A stretch of DNA of 53,683 nt, from NCBI RefSeq assembly GCF_947495455.1, contig NZ_CANLZC010000029.1, forward strand, positions 1 to 53,683. Reading direction: 5' to 3'. The position numbers and the translations under genes are program-made. The notes beneath the pieces were generated by a model. It searched no databases, was not told where the DNA came from, and was given only the letters and a program-made list of their open reading frames with translations. Source of the DNA: an uncultured Shewanella sp. (GTDB taxonomy: Bacteria; Pseudomonadota; Gammaproteobacteria; Enterobacterales; Shewanellaceae). Positions 8,484 to 17,960 of this stretch are shown here, in pieces (position 1 is the stretch's first letter; every line of letters starts with the position of its first letter).

Positions 8484-9736
8484 ATAAAGGGTTAGCACTA
8501 TGGGTGGGCTTACGGTTTTATCTTGCTAGACAATCTAATCGATTTATCAGTTTTATTTCATTTGCATCGACAGCAGGGATTGCACTGGGCGTGGCAGTAC
8601 TGATTATTGTGCTGTCTGCCATGAATGGATTTGAACGTGAATTAGAGCAGCGTTTGCTGGGTGTCGTGCCCCATGGAGAGCTGACGGGTGTCAATGGGGG
8701 GATCAGTGATTGGCAAAAAATAGTGAAAGAGGCCATTAACATTCCTGGAATAGTGTCGGCTGCGCCTTTGATACAAATTCAAGGTTTAGTGCAAAAGCCT
8801 AAAGGTTTTCAAGGGGTGTCAGTGATTGGCATCGATCCTAAGTTAGAGTCGACAGTCTCCAGTATCAGTCAGTTTATGTCAGCTAAGAGTTGGCAGAGTT
8901 TAAGCCAGTCGAACAGTAACAATATTGTCCTTGGAAAAGGATTGGCAAAAGCGTTAGATCTTAAAGTGGGTCAATCTTTGAGTCTGTATACGCCAGAATT
9001 GGGGGCTCAATCTCAAAATGGACAGATCCGCCAAGCAAAAAGTCATCGCTTTGTGGTGTCGGGTATTTTTTCCATTGGCGGGGAATTAGATTTAACAACT
9101 GCCTATATTCCAATGGCTTATGCAAGTCACTTATTGGGCTTAGGCAGTGATGTCACTGGCGTTCGGATTAAGGTGGATAAAGTGTTTGATGCTCCCCGTT
9201 TAATCAGAGAGCTAGGTTATAATCAACAGCAATACTTATACATAAATGACTGGACGCGCACTCAGGGTAATTTATATTCAGATATTCAAATGGTCAGGAT
9301 GATCATGTACTTAGTACTTGCATTAGTGATTGCAGTTGCCTGCTTTAATATTGTATCGACTTTAGTGATGGCGGTGCGGGATAAGCAATCCGAAATAGCC
9401 ATTTTATTAACCATGGGAATGAAACGAAGCAGTATTATGGGAATTTTTGTTGTGCAAGGGGCCTTTAACGGGATTTTAGGCTGCGCATTAGGGGTTATTT
9501 CAGGGGGTTTGATTGCACTTAATTTAAGCGATATAGCCAAGAGTATTGAGGCTTTATTTGGTATACAGCTTTTATCTGCCGATGTTTATTTTATCGACTT
9601 CCTCCCCTCAAAACTGCTCATGTCAGATGTTATTAGTGTGACGTCATTGGCTTTTTTCATGAGTCTGATTGCTACACTTTATCCAGCCTATAAAGCCAGT
9701 AAAACTCAGCCTGCACGTGCGTTGGCGGGATGGTGA
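8480..9736 (+). CDS. lolE: Lipoprotein-releasing system permease LolE-type
   Basis: 418 residues, paralogous to the first permease, with the same plan: N-terminal membrane helix (FISFISFASTAGIALGVAVL), periplasmic domain, three C-terminal helices ending in LYPAYKASKTQPARALAGW. Pairs with the other permease and LolD in the inner membrane. The ATG overlaps the lolD stop. A short MITE-like repeat follows about 30 bases downstream. Confidence 0.94.
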   Translation: MNKGLALWVGLRFYLARQSNRFISFISFASTAGIALGVAVLIIVLSAMNGFERELEQRLLGVVPHGELTGVNGGISDWQKIVKEAINIPGIVSAAPLIQIQGLVQKPKGFQGVSVIGIDPKLESTVSSISQFMSAKSWQSLSQSNSNNIVLGKGLAKALDLKVGQSLSLYTPELGAQSQNGQIRQAKSHRFVVSGIFSIGGELDLTTAYIPMAYASHLLGLGSDVTGVRIKVDKVFDAPRLIRELGYNQQQYLYINDWTRTQGNLYSDIQMVRMIMYLVLALVIAVACFNIVSTLVMAVRDKQSEIAILLTMGMKRSSIMGIFVVQGAFNGILGCALGVISGGLIALNLSDIAKSIEALFGIQLLSADVYFIDFLPSKLLMSDVISVTSLAFFMSLIATLYPAYKASKTQPARALAGW

Positions 9737-9763
9737 TCGCGTTTACTGAAAAGGTTGTATGAA

Positions 9764-9846
9764 TAACTTCTCAGGCTTTTCAATTCAATGTAATGCTGAA
9801 TTGGACTGTCTGAGAAGCTCACTTATATAATGGAATGGGTATTAGG
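9764..9846. repeat. Short form of a MITE-like palindromic repeat
   Basis: Matches the ends of the two longer copies at 17465-17882 and 19375-19741, but without their central 230-280 bases and without a clean left terminus. It is itself palindromic: CTTCTCAG at the left pairs with CTGAGAAG at the right, and TTCAATTCA with TGAATTGGA. The right end, ACTTATATAATGGAATGGGTAT, is the shared terminal inverted repeat with one change. Being just downstream of lolE it may also end transcription. Confidence 0.7.
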
Positions 9847-9877
9847 TTCGCTTTGCTATTGCTGGCAGCATTTTGAA

Positions 9878-10123
9878 TTAAAATGGCAGAAAATAGGCAA
9901 TTCTTGCACCAACAAGGACAGCGATATAGAGAGAAAAAAATAACGTCAAGAATAAGAGTAGTGGTGTGATGGTATTTTTAAAGCGTGTTTTTTGACCCTG
10001 AACTGGCCTATGAAACTTATGAAATATAGGTTTGATTTTTATCGGCTTTAAAAATGAAGTATGCGATGAAGCAGTACGTTGACAGTTGAGCTTCTTTGCA
10101 GAGTTGACTCTATGACCGAACAT
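9878..10123 (-). CDS. Small putative single-pass membrane protein
   Basis: 81 residues: a basic N-terminal half rich in Lys, Arg and His (~1-52), then a strongly hydrophobic stretch (~54-77, ITPLLLFLTLFFSLYIAVLVG). An AGGA lies about ten bases upstream of the ATG. No family recognised. It follows the TRAP operon on the same strand but beyond that operon's terminator, so it is probably separate. It could be a chance ORF. Confidence 0.35.
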   Translation of the reverse strand: MFGHRVNSAKKLNCQRTASSHTSFLKPIKIKPIFHKFHRPVQGQKTRFKNTITPLLLFLTLFFSLYIAVLVGARIAYFLPF

Positions 10124-10266
10124 AATATTGAATCCTATTAATTCAATGGTGGCGGGAAGAATGCGCCTTTAAAGCTGAATATATCCTGAATATTGATGTT
10201 TACAGACCTTTGATTTGTAATACTTTGTGAATGAGTATTTATACTAATAATATTTTTAATTTAAAA

Positions 10267-10302
10267 ACAATGGATTAATTTAAACTTAAATTAATCCATT
10301 GT
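10267..10302 (-). terminator. Perfect 17-bp hairpin ending the TRAP operon
   Basis: ACAATGGATTAATTTAA at 10267-10283, a two-base loop, and its exact complement at 10286-10302. On the minus strand it lies about 60 bases after the permease stop and is followed by TTTTTAAATT, as expected for a Rho-independent terminator. Confidence 0.75.
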
Positions 10303-10360
10303 AAGTTTGTCATTTACTTATCGTGTGCTTTAAAAGTGGAGGATATAGGCTTCTTTTTTA

Positions 10361-12253
10361 TTACTTCGATTGTGTTTTTTTCTTATTGAAAAAGTCATAA
10401 ATGAGTATTATTCCAACCATGATGATACCAATTAATCTGAGTGTATCTTGACTCAGTAGGATGCTTAAACTGGCACTCAGTAGTAGCAAGCGTTGCCAAA
10501 CGGGTAATGGATGGAAAAAGAAACCTTCAATACTAGCAGCAAAGCCTAAAATCAATATGATGGTGATGAAGATGGCATAGAAGTAACTTGTTAAGGACAC
10601 TTCACCATAAAAAATAAGACCCGAGAAAGCCATCATAGCAGGAATGATGAAAAACCCTTGAGAGAGTTTAAAGGCTTGTATTGCCGATTTCATGGGAGAG
10701 GCTTTTGCTATTGCGGCACCCGCAAAAGCGGCTAATGCAATGGGTGGCGTCACATTGGAAGTTTGAGAGAGCCAAAAAACAATCATGTGTGCAGTGAGTA
10801 AGTCAACACCTAGTTCGGTGAGTGAAGGAACGGCCATAATAGATAACACTATATAGGCAGCCGTTACTGGAAGTCCCATGCCTAAAATTACAGCAGCAAA
10901 GGCGATGAGCGCGAGCACCGACCATAAGTATCCACTCGAAAGTACCATGAGAAATTGTGTGAATTGTAAGCCGATCCCTGTCTGCCCGACGACGCCAACC
11001 ACAATGCCGGCGCTGCCACATGCAACAGAAATCGGTAATGCTTGCAGCGCACCTTGTTTCATTCCCGAAAAGAAAGTGCTTAACGTAATACGCGTTGATT
11101 TTCGGCACATGGCGGAAAAGATAACAGCAGCACAACCCGCAATGCCAACTAAAACCGGTGAATAGCTCAGGACGAGTAAGCTGGTAATTAAAATGAGTGG
11201 AATGAGAAAGTGCCAACCTTTAGCCATCACAGTGCTAAATTGTTCTATCCTATCCATGCCTTTTAAATTTAATTTACATGCCATGAGATGAACGTAAAGC
11301 AAAGTACAGGCAAAATATAAAATGGCAGGGGCAATGGAGACAAGTAAAATATCGCCATAAGCAATGCCGGTAAATTGAGCCATGACAAAGGCGCCTGCTC
11401 CCATAACAGGCGGCATGATCTGCCCGCCCGTTGAAGCCGATGCCTCTATGCCCGCCGCTTCTTCTGGCCTATAGCCTAACTTTTTCATCATAGGGATGGT
11501 CAAAGCGCCGGTTGTCACAGTATTGGCAATGGCTGAGCCTGAAATCGATCCCAAGGCAGCAGAAGCAATAACACTGGCTTTAGCAGGGCCCCCTCGATAT
11601 TTTCCTGCGATAGCAAAGGCGCAATCGATGAAGAATTGTCCTGCGCCACACACTTGGAGAAATGCGCCAAATAAAACGAAAATGAACACGACACCGGCGG
11701 CAATGGCTAAGGGGGCACCAAAGACACCATTTGTTGAAAAGATATGAAAACGAATAATTTCTTCTAGTGAAAAGCTTTTACTGGCAACCACTGATGGGAG
11801 TAAATCCCCAAACATGGCATAAGTGAGAAAGAAAATAGCGATTCCAGCCATGACGATGCCCACGGTGCGGCGTGTCGCTTCTAGTAATAATAATAGTAGT
11901 AACCCTCCTGCAATGCGATCTTGTAAGTTGAGTCCGTCAAATAAAAAACTCATATCATCATAATCAAAGGTAAGAATTGTCCAACCACTGAAGATAACAG
12001 CCGCGATTAAACCGAGATCTATCAATCTTCCAATAGGGTATAAACGCGGTGATGTTTCATGTTTGATGGAAGGATAAACGAGAAAAACCAGAACGAGGAC
12101 CCAAGTGAGATGAATGGGCCTAAAGCTGGTGGCAGGTAAATCGGCAGTGGCTCCTTGCCATAGTTGAAAGACGGACAATGAAATGGCAATGAGGCTGGCG
12201 ACTTGTACTAATTGATCGCTTAGATATCGGCCAGATATTAGGGGAGCAGACAT
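10361..12253 (-). CDS. TRAP transporter fused 4TM/12TM permease (TAXI type)
   Basis: 630 residues, almost entirely hydrophobic helices. It is a fusion of the small (DctQ-like) and large (DctM-like) TRAP membrane subunits, the form usually paired with TAXI-family binding proteins. DctM-type features: GGPAKASVIASAALGSISGS, EASASTGGQIMPPVMGAGAF and MIVFWLSQTSNVTPPIALAA. It imports an organic acid-like substrate driven by a cation gradient; the substrate cannot be told from sequence. It follows the binding-protein gene on the same strand with a strong hairpin between. Confidence 0.93.
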   Translation of the reverse strand: MSAPLISGRYLSDQLVQVASLIAISLSVFQLWQGATADLPATSFRPIHLTWVLVLVFLVYPSIKHETSPRLYPIGRLIDLGLIAAVIFSGWTILTFDYDDMSFLFDGLNLQDRIAGGLLLLLLLEATRRTVGIVMAGIAIFFLTYAMFGDLLPSVVASKSFSLEEIIRFHIFSTNGVFGAPLAIAAGVVFIFVLFGAFLQVCGAGQFFIDCAFAIAGKYRGGPAKASVIASAALGSISGSAIANTVTTGALTIPMMKKLGYRPEEAAGIEASASTGGQIMPPVMGAGAFVMAQFTGIAYGDILLVSIAPAILYFACTLLYVHLMACKLNLKGMDRIEQFSTVMAKGWHFLIPLILITSLLVLSYSPVLVGIAGCAAVIFSAMCRKSTRITLSTFFSGMKQGALQALPISVACGSAGIVVGVVGQTGIGLQFTQFLMVLSSGYLWSVLALIAFAAVILGMGLPVTAAYIVLSIMAVPSLTELGVDLLTAHMIVFWLSQTSNVTPPIALAAFAGAAIAKASPMKSAIQAFKLSQGFFIIPAMMAFSGLIFYGEVSLTSYFYAIFITIILILGFAASIEGFFFHPLPVWQRLLLLSASLSILLSQDTLRLIGIIMVGIILIYDFFNKKKTQSK

Positions 12254-12271
12254 ACTTTTCTCCTATCGGGA

Positions 12272-12310
12272 CACACACTGCATTTATTGTCAGAATTAAT
12301 GCAGTGTGTG
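12272..12310 (-). promoter_or_regulatory. Intercistronic hairpin between TAXI and permease genes
   Basis: CACACACTGCATTTATT pairs with AATTAATGCAGTGTGTG (16 of 17 positions) around a 5-base loop. It sits about 20 bases upstream of the permease start. In other binding-protein transporters such hairpins stabilise the upstream mRNA or cause partial termination, giving excess binding protein over permease; that role is inferred here. Confidence 0.6.
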
Positions 12311-12434
12311 AATATTGATGCTGTTGACTATTAACGTGTCAGTTGCTGATGGTCTTAAATAAAGTGCCCACGAGCGCTAGGATGATACTTTCGCGTGATC
12401 TGAAAAGATCCCTACCCTTAAGGGATGAGGAATA

Positions 12435-13370
12435 TTATTGTTTGCTTCTATGTTCGTCGAAATATTTTTGTGCCCCTGGATGCAGAGGGACATCGGCGAG
12501 TTCGTCCATATTATCCACAGTCGTTGATTGAGTCACACTAATGGCATTGCGCAATTCATCAATATGCTCAAAAGCGACTTTGGTCATTTGATAGGCTAAA
12601 TCATCATCGAGATTATTATTGACGAATAAGACATTCCATACGGCAGGAACGGTAAATGCAGGCACATTGTTATAACTGCCAGCAGGGGCTATATAAGTAT
12701 AATAAGCGGGATTGGCTTTCGATATTTTATCCAGTTGTTGCTTTGAAAATGATAAAACTCGAACATTGCGAGTTAACGATAATTCAGTAATGGCGCCGAC
12801 ACCTAAACTGCCAACAATGACTCCAGCATCAATTTGGCCATTGGCTAAAGCACGAGTGGTGGCACTGTAATTGAGGGCTTGACTGTCTAGATCGTTTTTA
12901 TTGATCCCTAAAATACTGAGGATATTGAGGGCACTAATACGTGTGCCTGAGCCTGGTGCACCTAAAGATACACGTTTATCTTTTAAATCTTCTATATTGT
13001 GAATGTCAGAGTCAGCAGGTACGATAAATTGGACTAAATTAGGATAAAGTGTAAATAAAACGGATACATCCATTTTTCTTGGAAAAGGCTTTGTGCCTTC
13101 ATAGGCTTGTTCCATGACATTACCCATACTGATCCCAGCAAGCTGTCGGCCTGAGGCGACCTTTACAATATTTTCAACGGATGCCGAAGTGACCTCTGCA
13201 CGCATATCGAAATTGGGAATATTCTCAGACCAGATTTTGGCTAACATGCCGCCTAGAGGATAATAGGTGCCGCTTTGGCTTCCCGTGCCAATGGTATAAG
13301 TTTCCGCTGACGATGGAAGCGAGAAAGTGAGCAATAAAACCAAGGCAATATATTTAGATAGCGCTATCAT
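12435..13370 (-). CDS. TAXI-family TRAP solute-binding protein
   Basis: 311 residues with a signal peptide (about 1-22, IALVLLLTFSLPSSAE). The start of the mature protein, TYTIGTGSQSGTYYPLGGML, is the hallmark of the TAXI family (NMT1-like fold), as are SVENIVKVASGRQLAGISMG and LGAPGSGTRISALNIL. It captures substrate in the periplasm and delivers it to the fused permease encoded next. First gene of the two-gene operon. Confidence 0.93.
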   Translation of the reverse strand: MIALSKYIALVLLLTFSLPSSAETYTIGTGSQSGTYYPLGGMLAKIWSENIPNFDMRAEVTSASVENIVKVASGRQLAGISMGNVMEQAYEGTKPFPRKMDVSVLFTLYPNLVQFIVPADSDIHNIEDLKDKRVSLGAPGSGTRISALNILSILGINKNDLDSQALNYSATTRALANGQIDAGVIVGSLGVGAITELSLTRNVRVLSFSKQQLDKISKANPAYYTYIAPAGSYNNVPAFTVPAVWNVLFVNNNLDDDLAYQMTKVAFEHIDELRNAISVTQSTTVDNMDELADVPLHPGAQKYFDEHRSKQ

Positions 13371-13654
13371 TAGGCAAACTCCGAGAAAAATTGTTTTTTT
13401 AATAATCGTTAATGTATAAGGCTTTTGTTGGATTCAGTCAATGAGTGTACAACTTACTTTGCTTTAAATTGCCAGAAAATAATAAGGTGACAGTAAAATC
13501 AAGGCATATGAGTCATTATGAGTGAATGAAAGTGGCTGTTAATTCAGAAATAAATGAAGGAGCTATTGATGGCAAAGGGATTGTTGATGATACTTGTGAG
13601 CAAATTGTAATAATGTGTGTAACTCAGGAGAATTAATGACAATAATCATATTTT
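13371..13654. other. Upstream region of the TRAP operon, no gene seen
   Basis: AT-rich spacer of about 280 bases upstream of the TAXI gene on the minus strand. It should carry the operon's promoter, but I cannot point to a convincing -35/-10 pair. No ORF, no recognised repeat. Confidence 0.5.
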
Positions 13655-13686
13655 GAGCATGAAATATACGGTTATATTTCATGCTC
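13655..13686. terminator. Perfect 14-bp hairpin downstream of yecM
   Basis: GAGCATGAAATATA, loop CGGT, then the exact complement. It lies 20 bases after the yecM stop on the minus strand, so it probably ends that transcript, although no T-run follows on that strand. Confidence 0.5.
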
Positions 13687-13706
13687 GAAGCATGTCTTTT
13701 GCTTTT

Positions 13707-14288
13707 TTATTTATGCTCAGAGGCAATGATTGTTTTAATGTGGTGTGGATGTATTTTTATACAGATATTATGTTTTTTAAAGGCGATGGTAGGATTGGGA
13801 AGTCGTTCCTTATCGCCTCTAGGTGAACTCATTTTCACTTTGATACTTGTTTGGTTAGCAATAATGGGCGCTAATTTGGGAATGGCAAGAAGCAGTTCAT
13901 CACTGAGTGTTTGGCAATCTATGGCATTGGAAGGAAAGATAAGCTCTATATGTTCCCAACCTTGTTCTGGGTAGCGTTTTTCACTGGGAAAGGGCAGCTC
14001 TAAATAATCTATGGTTAAGGCACCAAGGTGAAGGGAGTGATGGAGTTTAATGATTAAAATGGGGCGGCCATTAATGATATTTTCTGAAATAATGTCACCG
14101 AATTCATGAACATTATTTTTAAGTTGCAGCGCATCGGTGAGTTGGTTAATGCGAATAGCGACATGATCGCACTCAAAAGGATAAGTACTAATATCAAGTT
14201 CATTCATGAAAGATTGGATTTTTTTACAAAAAGAAGGCCAAGAGTGTAGTAAGTTTGAAAAAGAAAGAGGAGAAGTCATAGTATTCAT
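13707..14288 (-). CDS. yecM: YecM family protein (VOC fold)
   Basis: 193 residues. YecM proteins resemble the vicinal-oxygen-chelate fold; the function is not established. Family features include CDHVAIRI near residue 50, the H-x-LHLGALTIDYLELPFPSEKR segment (split here by position ~90-115), GWEHIELIFP and VKMSSPRGDKERLPNPTIAF. Cytoplasmic, no signal. It follows the L,D-transpeptidase gene after 33 bases on the same strand and may be cotranscribed with it. Confidence 0.85.
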   Translation of the reverse strand: MNTMTSPLSFSNLLHSWPSFCKKIQSFMNELDISTYPFECDHVAIRINQLTDALQLKNNVHEFGDIISENIINGRPILIIKLHHSLHLGALTIDYLELPFPSEKRYPEQGWEHIELIFPSNAIDCQTLSDELLLAIPKLAPIIANQTSIKVKMSSPRGDKERLPNPTIAFKKHNICIKIHPHHIKTIIASEHK

Positions 14289-14321
14289 ATTTTGATATTT
14301 TTTCTAATATTTTTTTGCGTG

Positions 14322-14816
14322 CTATGGGTGGATAACGATAGGGGTGCCTTCATCGAGCAATTGCCAGAGCTCATCAATATCCTTATTGGTTAAGGCGATA
14401 CAGCCATCGGTCCAATTAAATTTTTGTCTTTTGTCTACCGGAATGGATGAATTGGGATCTTGGCCATGGATCATAATTTGCCCACCGGGATCGACCCCGT
14501 TGGCTTTGGAGTAACGCAGATCGTATTCATTAGGGTAAGAAATATGTATCGCGCGATAATAAGCACTGTCCTCTTTTTTGTAATCTAGCGTATAGCGACC
14601 TTCAGGGGTACGTTTATCACCTCTTTTGCGCTTAGGGCCGACAGGGTTGCTGCCTAATGCAATATTGAATTTTTTCAATAACTTTCCTTCTTTAAACACT
14701 GAGAGTGCTAATTGAGATTTTGTGACAACGACTAAATCGGCTTTAGTGGAAGAATGGGCGTGAGCTGTTAGGGGGGTTAGAAGAAAGACAATAAAAGCAT
14801 AAAAAGGTAACGCCAT
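14322..14816 (-). CDS. L,D-transpeptidase (YkuD) family protein
   Basis: 164 residues with a signal peptide (about 1-20, ending TAHAHS). The YkuD catalytic region reads MIHGQDPNSSIP then NWTDGCIALTNKDIDELW, with the catalytic Cys in DGCIALTN and the upstream His in IHGQ. Small single-domain members of this type act in the periplasm on peptidoglycan stem peptides or cross-link lipoproteins to the wall. Intact and single-domain. Divergent from the K+ channel gene. Confidence 0.9.
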   Translation of the reverse strand: MALPFYAFIVFLLTPLTAHAHSSTKADLVVVTKSQLALSVFKEGKLLKKFNIALGSNPVGPKRKRGDKRTPEGRYTLDYKKEDSAYYRAIHISYPNEYDLRYSKANGVDPGGQIMIHGQDPNSSIPVDKRQKFNWTDGCIALTNKDIDELWQLLDEGTPIVIHP

Positions 14817-15074
14817 ATATCCAATCCAATAGAGGAAGTATTAAAAGAGGCTTATTATACTCAAACATAGTCAAAATACGAGTTGGAATGTTTGTGTGAG
14901 AATAAGGCTGACTCTGATGTCGCTGAGATATTGAATCAAAATGCTCCCGTTAATGGGATCCCTCAGTCACGAGTATAAATAAATTATAGTCTAGTTATAC
15001 ATTATTTTAGCGAATAAAATGAATGGTAAGCTTGGTTTTTTGTTAGTATGGCGTTCTATACAGAGGGAGGTGAT

Positions 15075-15914
15075 ATGGGTATGTCAGAAGAGCGAGAGCA
15101 AGCATCGAGTTTAAGGTTGAGTTTAAGACGGATCATTTTTGGCACGGAGACTCCAGCAGGGCGTTATTTTGATATTTGCTTGATTATCTGTATCACCTTG
15201 AGTGTTGCTTTGATCTTTTTGGATACGATAGTGTCAATTCATGGCGCATACGGTGATTGGATTATAAAGTTAGAATGGTTTTTTACATTTTTATTTACTA
15301 TTGAATATATTACCCGGTTATACTGCTCTGCTAATCGATGGCAATATGCGAAAAGTTTTTACGGTATTGTTGATTTATTATCTATTTTGCCCAGTTACTT
15401 GATTTTATTCTTTCCTGGTGCAAATTTCGCTATGGTGATCCGCGTTTTACGCTTGTTTAGAGTGTTTCGAGTTCTGAAGTTATTGCGTTATTTAAGTGAA
15501 GGGAATGTGCTTCTACAAGCCTTAACACAATCTTCTCGAAAAGTGATTATGTTTTTCTTTTCCGTGAGCCTTATCGTTTCGGTATTAGGTTCGGTAATGT
15601 ATGCGGTTGAAGGTCCTGAGAATGGTTTTACATCGATTCCTAAGTCTATATATTGGACCATAGTCACTATTACCACTGTGGGTTATGGTGACATTACGCC
15701 AGTCACGGAACTGGGGCAGGGAATAGCTGCACTGACAATGCTGATTGGTTATTCTATTATCGCCATTCCAACAGGTATAATTTCTGCTGAGATTTCCCAA
15801 GAAATGCGCCGAAATAGGGATTTAAGGCGTTGTAGTAATTGTTTAAAGTCGGGCCATGATACTGATGCCAATTTTTGTTATCAGTGTGGCAATGAATTAC
15901 AAGATGTTGTTTAA
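15075..15914 (+). CDS. Voltage-gated potassium channel with C-terminal zinc ribbon
   Basis: About 279 residues with six membrane segments. S4 is arginine-rich (VIRVLRLFRVFRVLKLLRYL) and the pore carries the K+ selectivity filter TTVGYGDITP. After S6 a short tail ends in a four-cysteine ribbon, CSNC...CYQC, spaced 17 residues apart, a possible metal- or redox-sensing appendage. The frame is open from 15048, but GGGAGG at 15065-15070 points to ATG 15075 or, with better spacing, ATG 15081. The MATE gene follows 23 bases later and is probably cotranscribed. Confidence 0.9.
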   Translation: MGMSEEREQASSLRLSLRRIIFGTETPAGRYFDICLIICITLSVALIFLDTIVSIHGAYGDWIIKLEWFFTFLFTIEYITRLYCSANRWQYAKSFYGIVDLLSILPSYLILFFPGANFAMVIRVLRLFRVFRVLKLLRYLSEGNVLLQALTQSSRKVIMFFFSVSLIVSVLGSVMYAVEGPENGFTSIPKSIYWTIVTITTVGYGDITPVTELGQGIAALTMLIGYSIIAIPTGIISAEISQEMRRNRDLRRCSNCLKSGHDTDANFCYQCGNELQDVV

Positions 15915-15937
15915 CAATATAATGAAAAAGGGTACCT

Positions 15938-17467
15938 ATGGCGACGGCTAAGTTTGTAGAAGGTTCGATTTTAAAGCATATTTTAGTAATGAGTTCAACG
16001 GCTGCTGTGGGTATTTCCGCCTTATTCATTGTTGATTTACTCGATATGTTCTTTTTAAGTCTATTAGGAGAGGTTGAGCTTGCCGCTGCGGTTGGGTATG
16101 CGGGCACCATTTCATTTTTTACCACAGCGATAGGCATAGGTTTGTCTATTTCTCTTGGCGCATTAGTTTCACGTTCCATTGGTGCAAAAAAAGTCGAAAA
16201 AGCAAAGCGACTATTGGTCAATAGTGCGATTGTGACAGTGATAGTGGGTATTGTAGTCGCTATCATAGTGATGGCCTTTATTCCTGAATTATTAGCTATG
16301 ATAGGGGCTAAAGGCCGTACAGCAGAACTTGCGGCGAATTATTTGTATATTTTAGTCCCATCACTGCCTATTATTTGCTTAGCCATGTCTTTGGGGGCTG
16401 CCTTACGTGCAGTGGGTGATGCGAAACTTTCTATGGTGTCCACGTTAGTCGGTGGAGGGGTAAATGCGGTTTTAGACCCTATTTTTATTTTTGCATTAGC
16501 AATGAATATTGAGGGGGCAGCTATTGCGTCAGTATTTGCTCGCTTGTCTGTTTTGATGGTATCAGGTCATGGCATTATTGTTAAACATAAGCTCATTGGG
16601 CGTTTTACTTTACAAGGATTTGTGCATGATCTTAAACCTATTTTTAGTATCGCAGGCCCAGCAATGTTAACCAATGTGGCGACGCCTATAGGAAACGGTG
16701 TTATCACTCATACTATTGCTGATTTTGGCGATGGATATGTGGCTGGTTGGGCTGTGATAGGTCGTTTAATTCCTGTGTCATTTGGTATGATTTTCGCGTT
16801 ATCGGGGGCGATAGGCCCCATCGTGGGACAAAACTATGGCGCGTTATCTTTTGTGCGAGTAAAAGAAACTTTGACTAAGGCATTACAGTTTTGTTTTGTG
16901 TATGTGTTAGTGGTTTCTCTTATTTTATTTTTCTTGAGGCAAGAAATTATAGTATTGTTTGACATGAAAGGCGACGCTGCCAATATTATCGATTTCTTCT
17001 GTCGATATATGGCAATATTTTTTGTTTTTTCGGGGGCTTTATTTGTTGCTAATGCGTCTTTTAATAATCTCGGCAAGGCGAAATATTCAACGGTGTTGAA
17101 TTTAGGAAAAGCCACATTAGGCACTATGCCCTTCGTCTATTTGGGGGCCAAGTGGGGAGGAATACAAGGTGTGCTGATAGGGCAAGCCTTAGGATCCATT
17201 GCTTTTGGGTTGTTAGGCATTATTATCGCTTATCGATTGGTGGATAAGGTCCACAGGGCTCATGATATAAAATTGCAGCAGCAAGTCAGTGGCGGCGATG
17301 TTGAAGCGGTAAGGACTCTTGAGGAGGCCGATTTTAGTATGACAACTCAAAACCCTTTGTCTTCTTCATGCGCGCAAATGGCACAGCTTACGGAAGAGCA
17401 AGATTGTGACGCCAGTATTGAGCTTATTCGCATGAATGATGAAGCAAGGTTAAAACACAATAAATAA
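15938..17467 (+). CDS. MATE family efflux transporter
   Basis: 509 residues, about 12 membrane helices. Typical MATE features: N-terminal ILVMSSTAAVGISALFIVDLLDMFFLSLLGE, the internal repeat of two six-helix halves, and GAALRAVGDAKLSM plus GPIVGQNYGA. Exports cationic or lipophilic compounds using an H+ or Na+ gradient; substrate unknown. An additional hydrophilic tail of about 60 residues follows the last helix. Preceded by a good ribosome site (AAAAAGGGTACCT). Its stop lies at the left terminus of a MITE-like repeat. Confidence 0.92.
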   Translation: MATAKFVEGSILKHILVMSSTAAVGISALFIVDLLDMFFLSLLGEVELAAAVGYAGTISFFTTAIGIGLSISLGALVSRSIGAKKVEKAKRLLVNSAIVTVIVGIVVAIIVMAFIPELLAMIGAKGRTAELAANYLYILVPSLPIICLAMSLGAALRAVGDAKLSMVSTLVGGGVNAVLDPIFIFALAMNIEGAAIASVFARLSVLMVSGHGIIVKHKLIGRFTLQGFVHDLKPIFSIAGPAMLTNVATPIGNGVITHTIADFGDGYVAGWAVIGRLIPVSFGMIFALSGAIGPIVGQNYGALSFVRVKETLTKALQFCFVYVLVVSLILFFLRQEIIVLFDMKGDAANIIDFFCRYMAIFFVFSGALFVANASFNNLGKAKYSTVLNLGKATLGTMPFVYLGAKWGGIQGVLIGQALGSIAFGLLGIIIAYRLVDKVHRAHDIKLQQQVSGGDVEAVRTLEEADFSMTTQNPLSSSCAQMAQLTEEQDCDASIELIRMNDEARLKHNK

Positions 17468-17882
17468 TACCAATTCTATTATATAGATGATTAATTCAGA
17501 GCTTCTCAAGCTTTTCAATTCAAGGCGCATTTATGCTGTAATGGTGAGTCCCTTTCAAATGAATGCAACGCTGAAGTGGAATGTCTGAGCAGCTCACTGT
17601 GTGCGGGTTTCAACATACTTTATGTGACTTAGCTGCTTTCGATATACGATTTCATGGTCGTTCATTCACATCCATGTGAGCACGACATTTGTTCATCCGT
17701 AAACATCAGATCAGGGAGGTAGAGCGACGTTTGAACCCAAGCCGAGAATCACTATTAGCTTCAATCATCTGCGACCGCCATGGATGGTGGGACTGTCTGT
17801 TAATGCAGGAGCAATTAACGACCTTGCCTACAGCATGTTGAATTCCCGCTGAAAGATCACTTATATAATGGAATTGGTATAA
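17465..17882. mobile_element. Full-length MITE-like element, copy 1
   Basis: Imperfect terminal inverted repeats: left ATACCAATTCTATTATATAG, right complement CACTTATATAATGGAATTGG. No ORF inside. It aligns with the element at 19375-19741 over almost its whole length and has about 52 extra bases near 17655-17710. It abuts the MATE stop codon, so it probably inserted directly behind the gene. No transposase is present, so a parent element elsewhere would be needed for movement. Confidence 0.8.
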
Positions 17883-17905
17883 TCACTATTGAAACTGAGA
17901 TATTT

Positions 17906-17948
17906 AATTCGCAATATCCTGAATAATATATTCAGAATATTGCGAATT
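17906..17948. terminator. 19-bp hairpin, probable terminator of DUF2986 gene
   Basis: AATTCGCAATATCCTGAAT pairs with ATTCAGAATATTGCGAATT with a single mismatch and a 5-base AT loop. It begins 13 bases after the DUF2986 stop on the minus strand. Confidence 0.6.
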
Positions 17949-17960
17949 GAATGTAAGAGT

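Noticed and set aside
13681..13974. 97-codon plus-strand ORF
   Set aside because: Antisense to yecM and overlapping its terminator hairpin; the yecM frame has clear family motifs.
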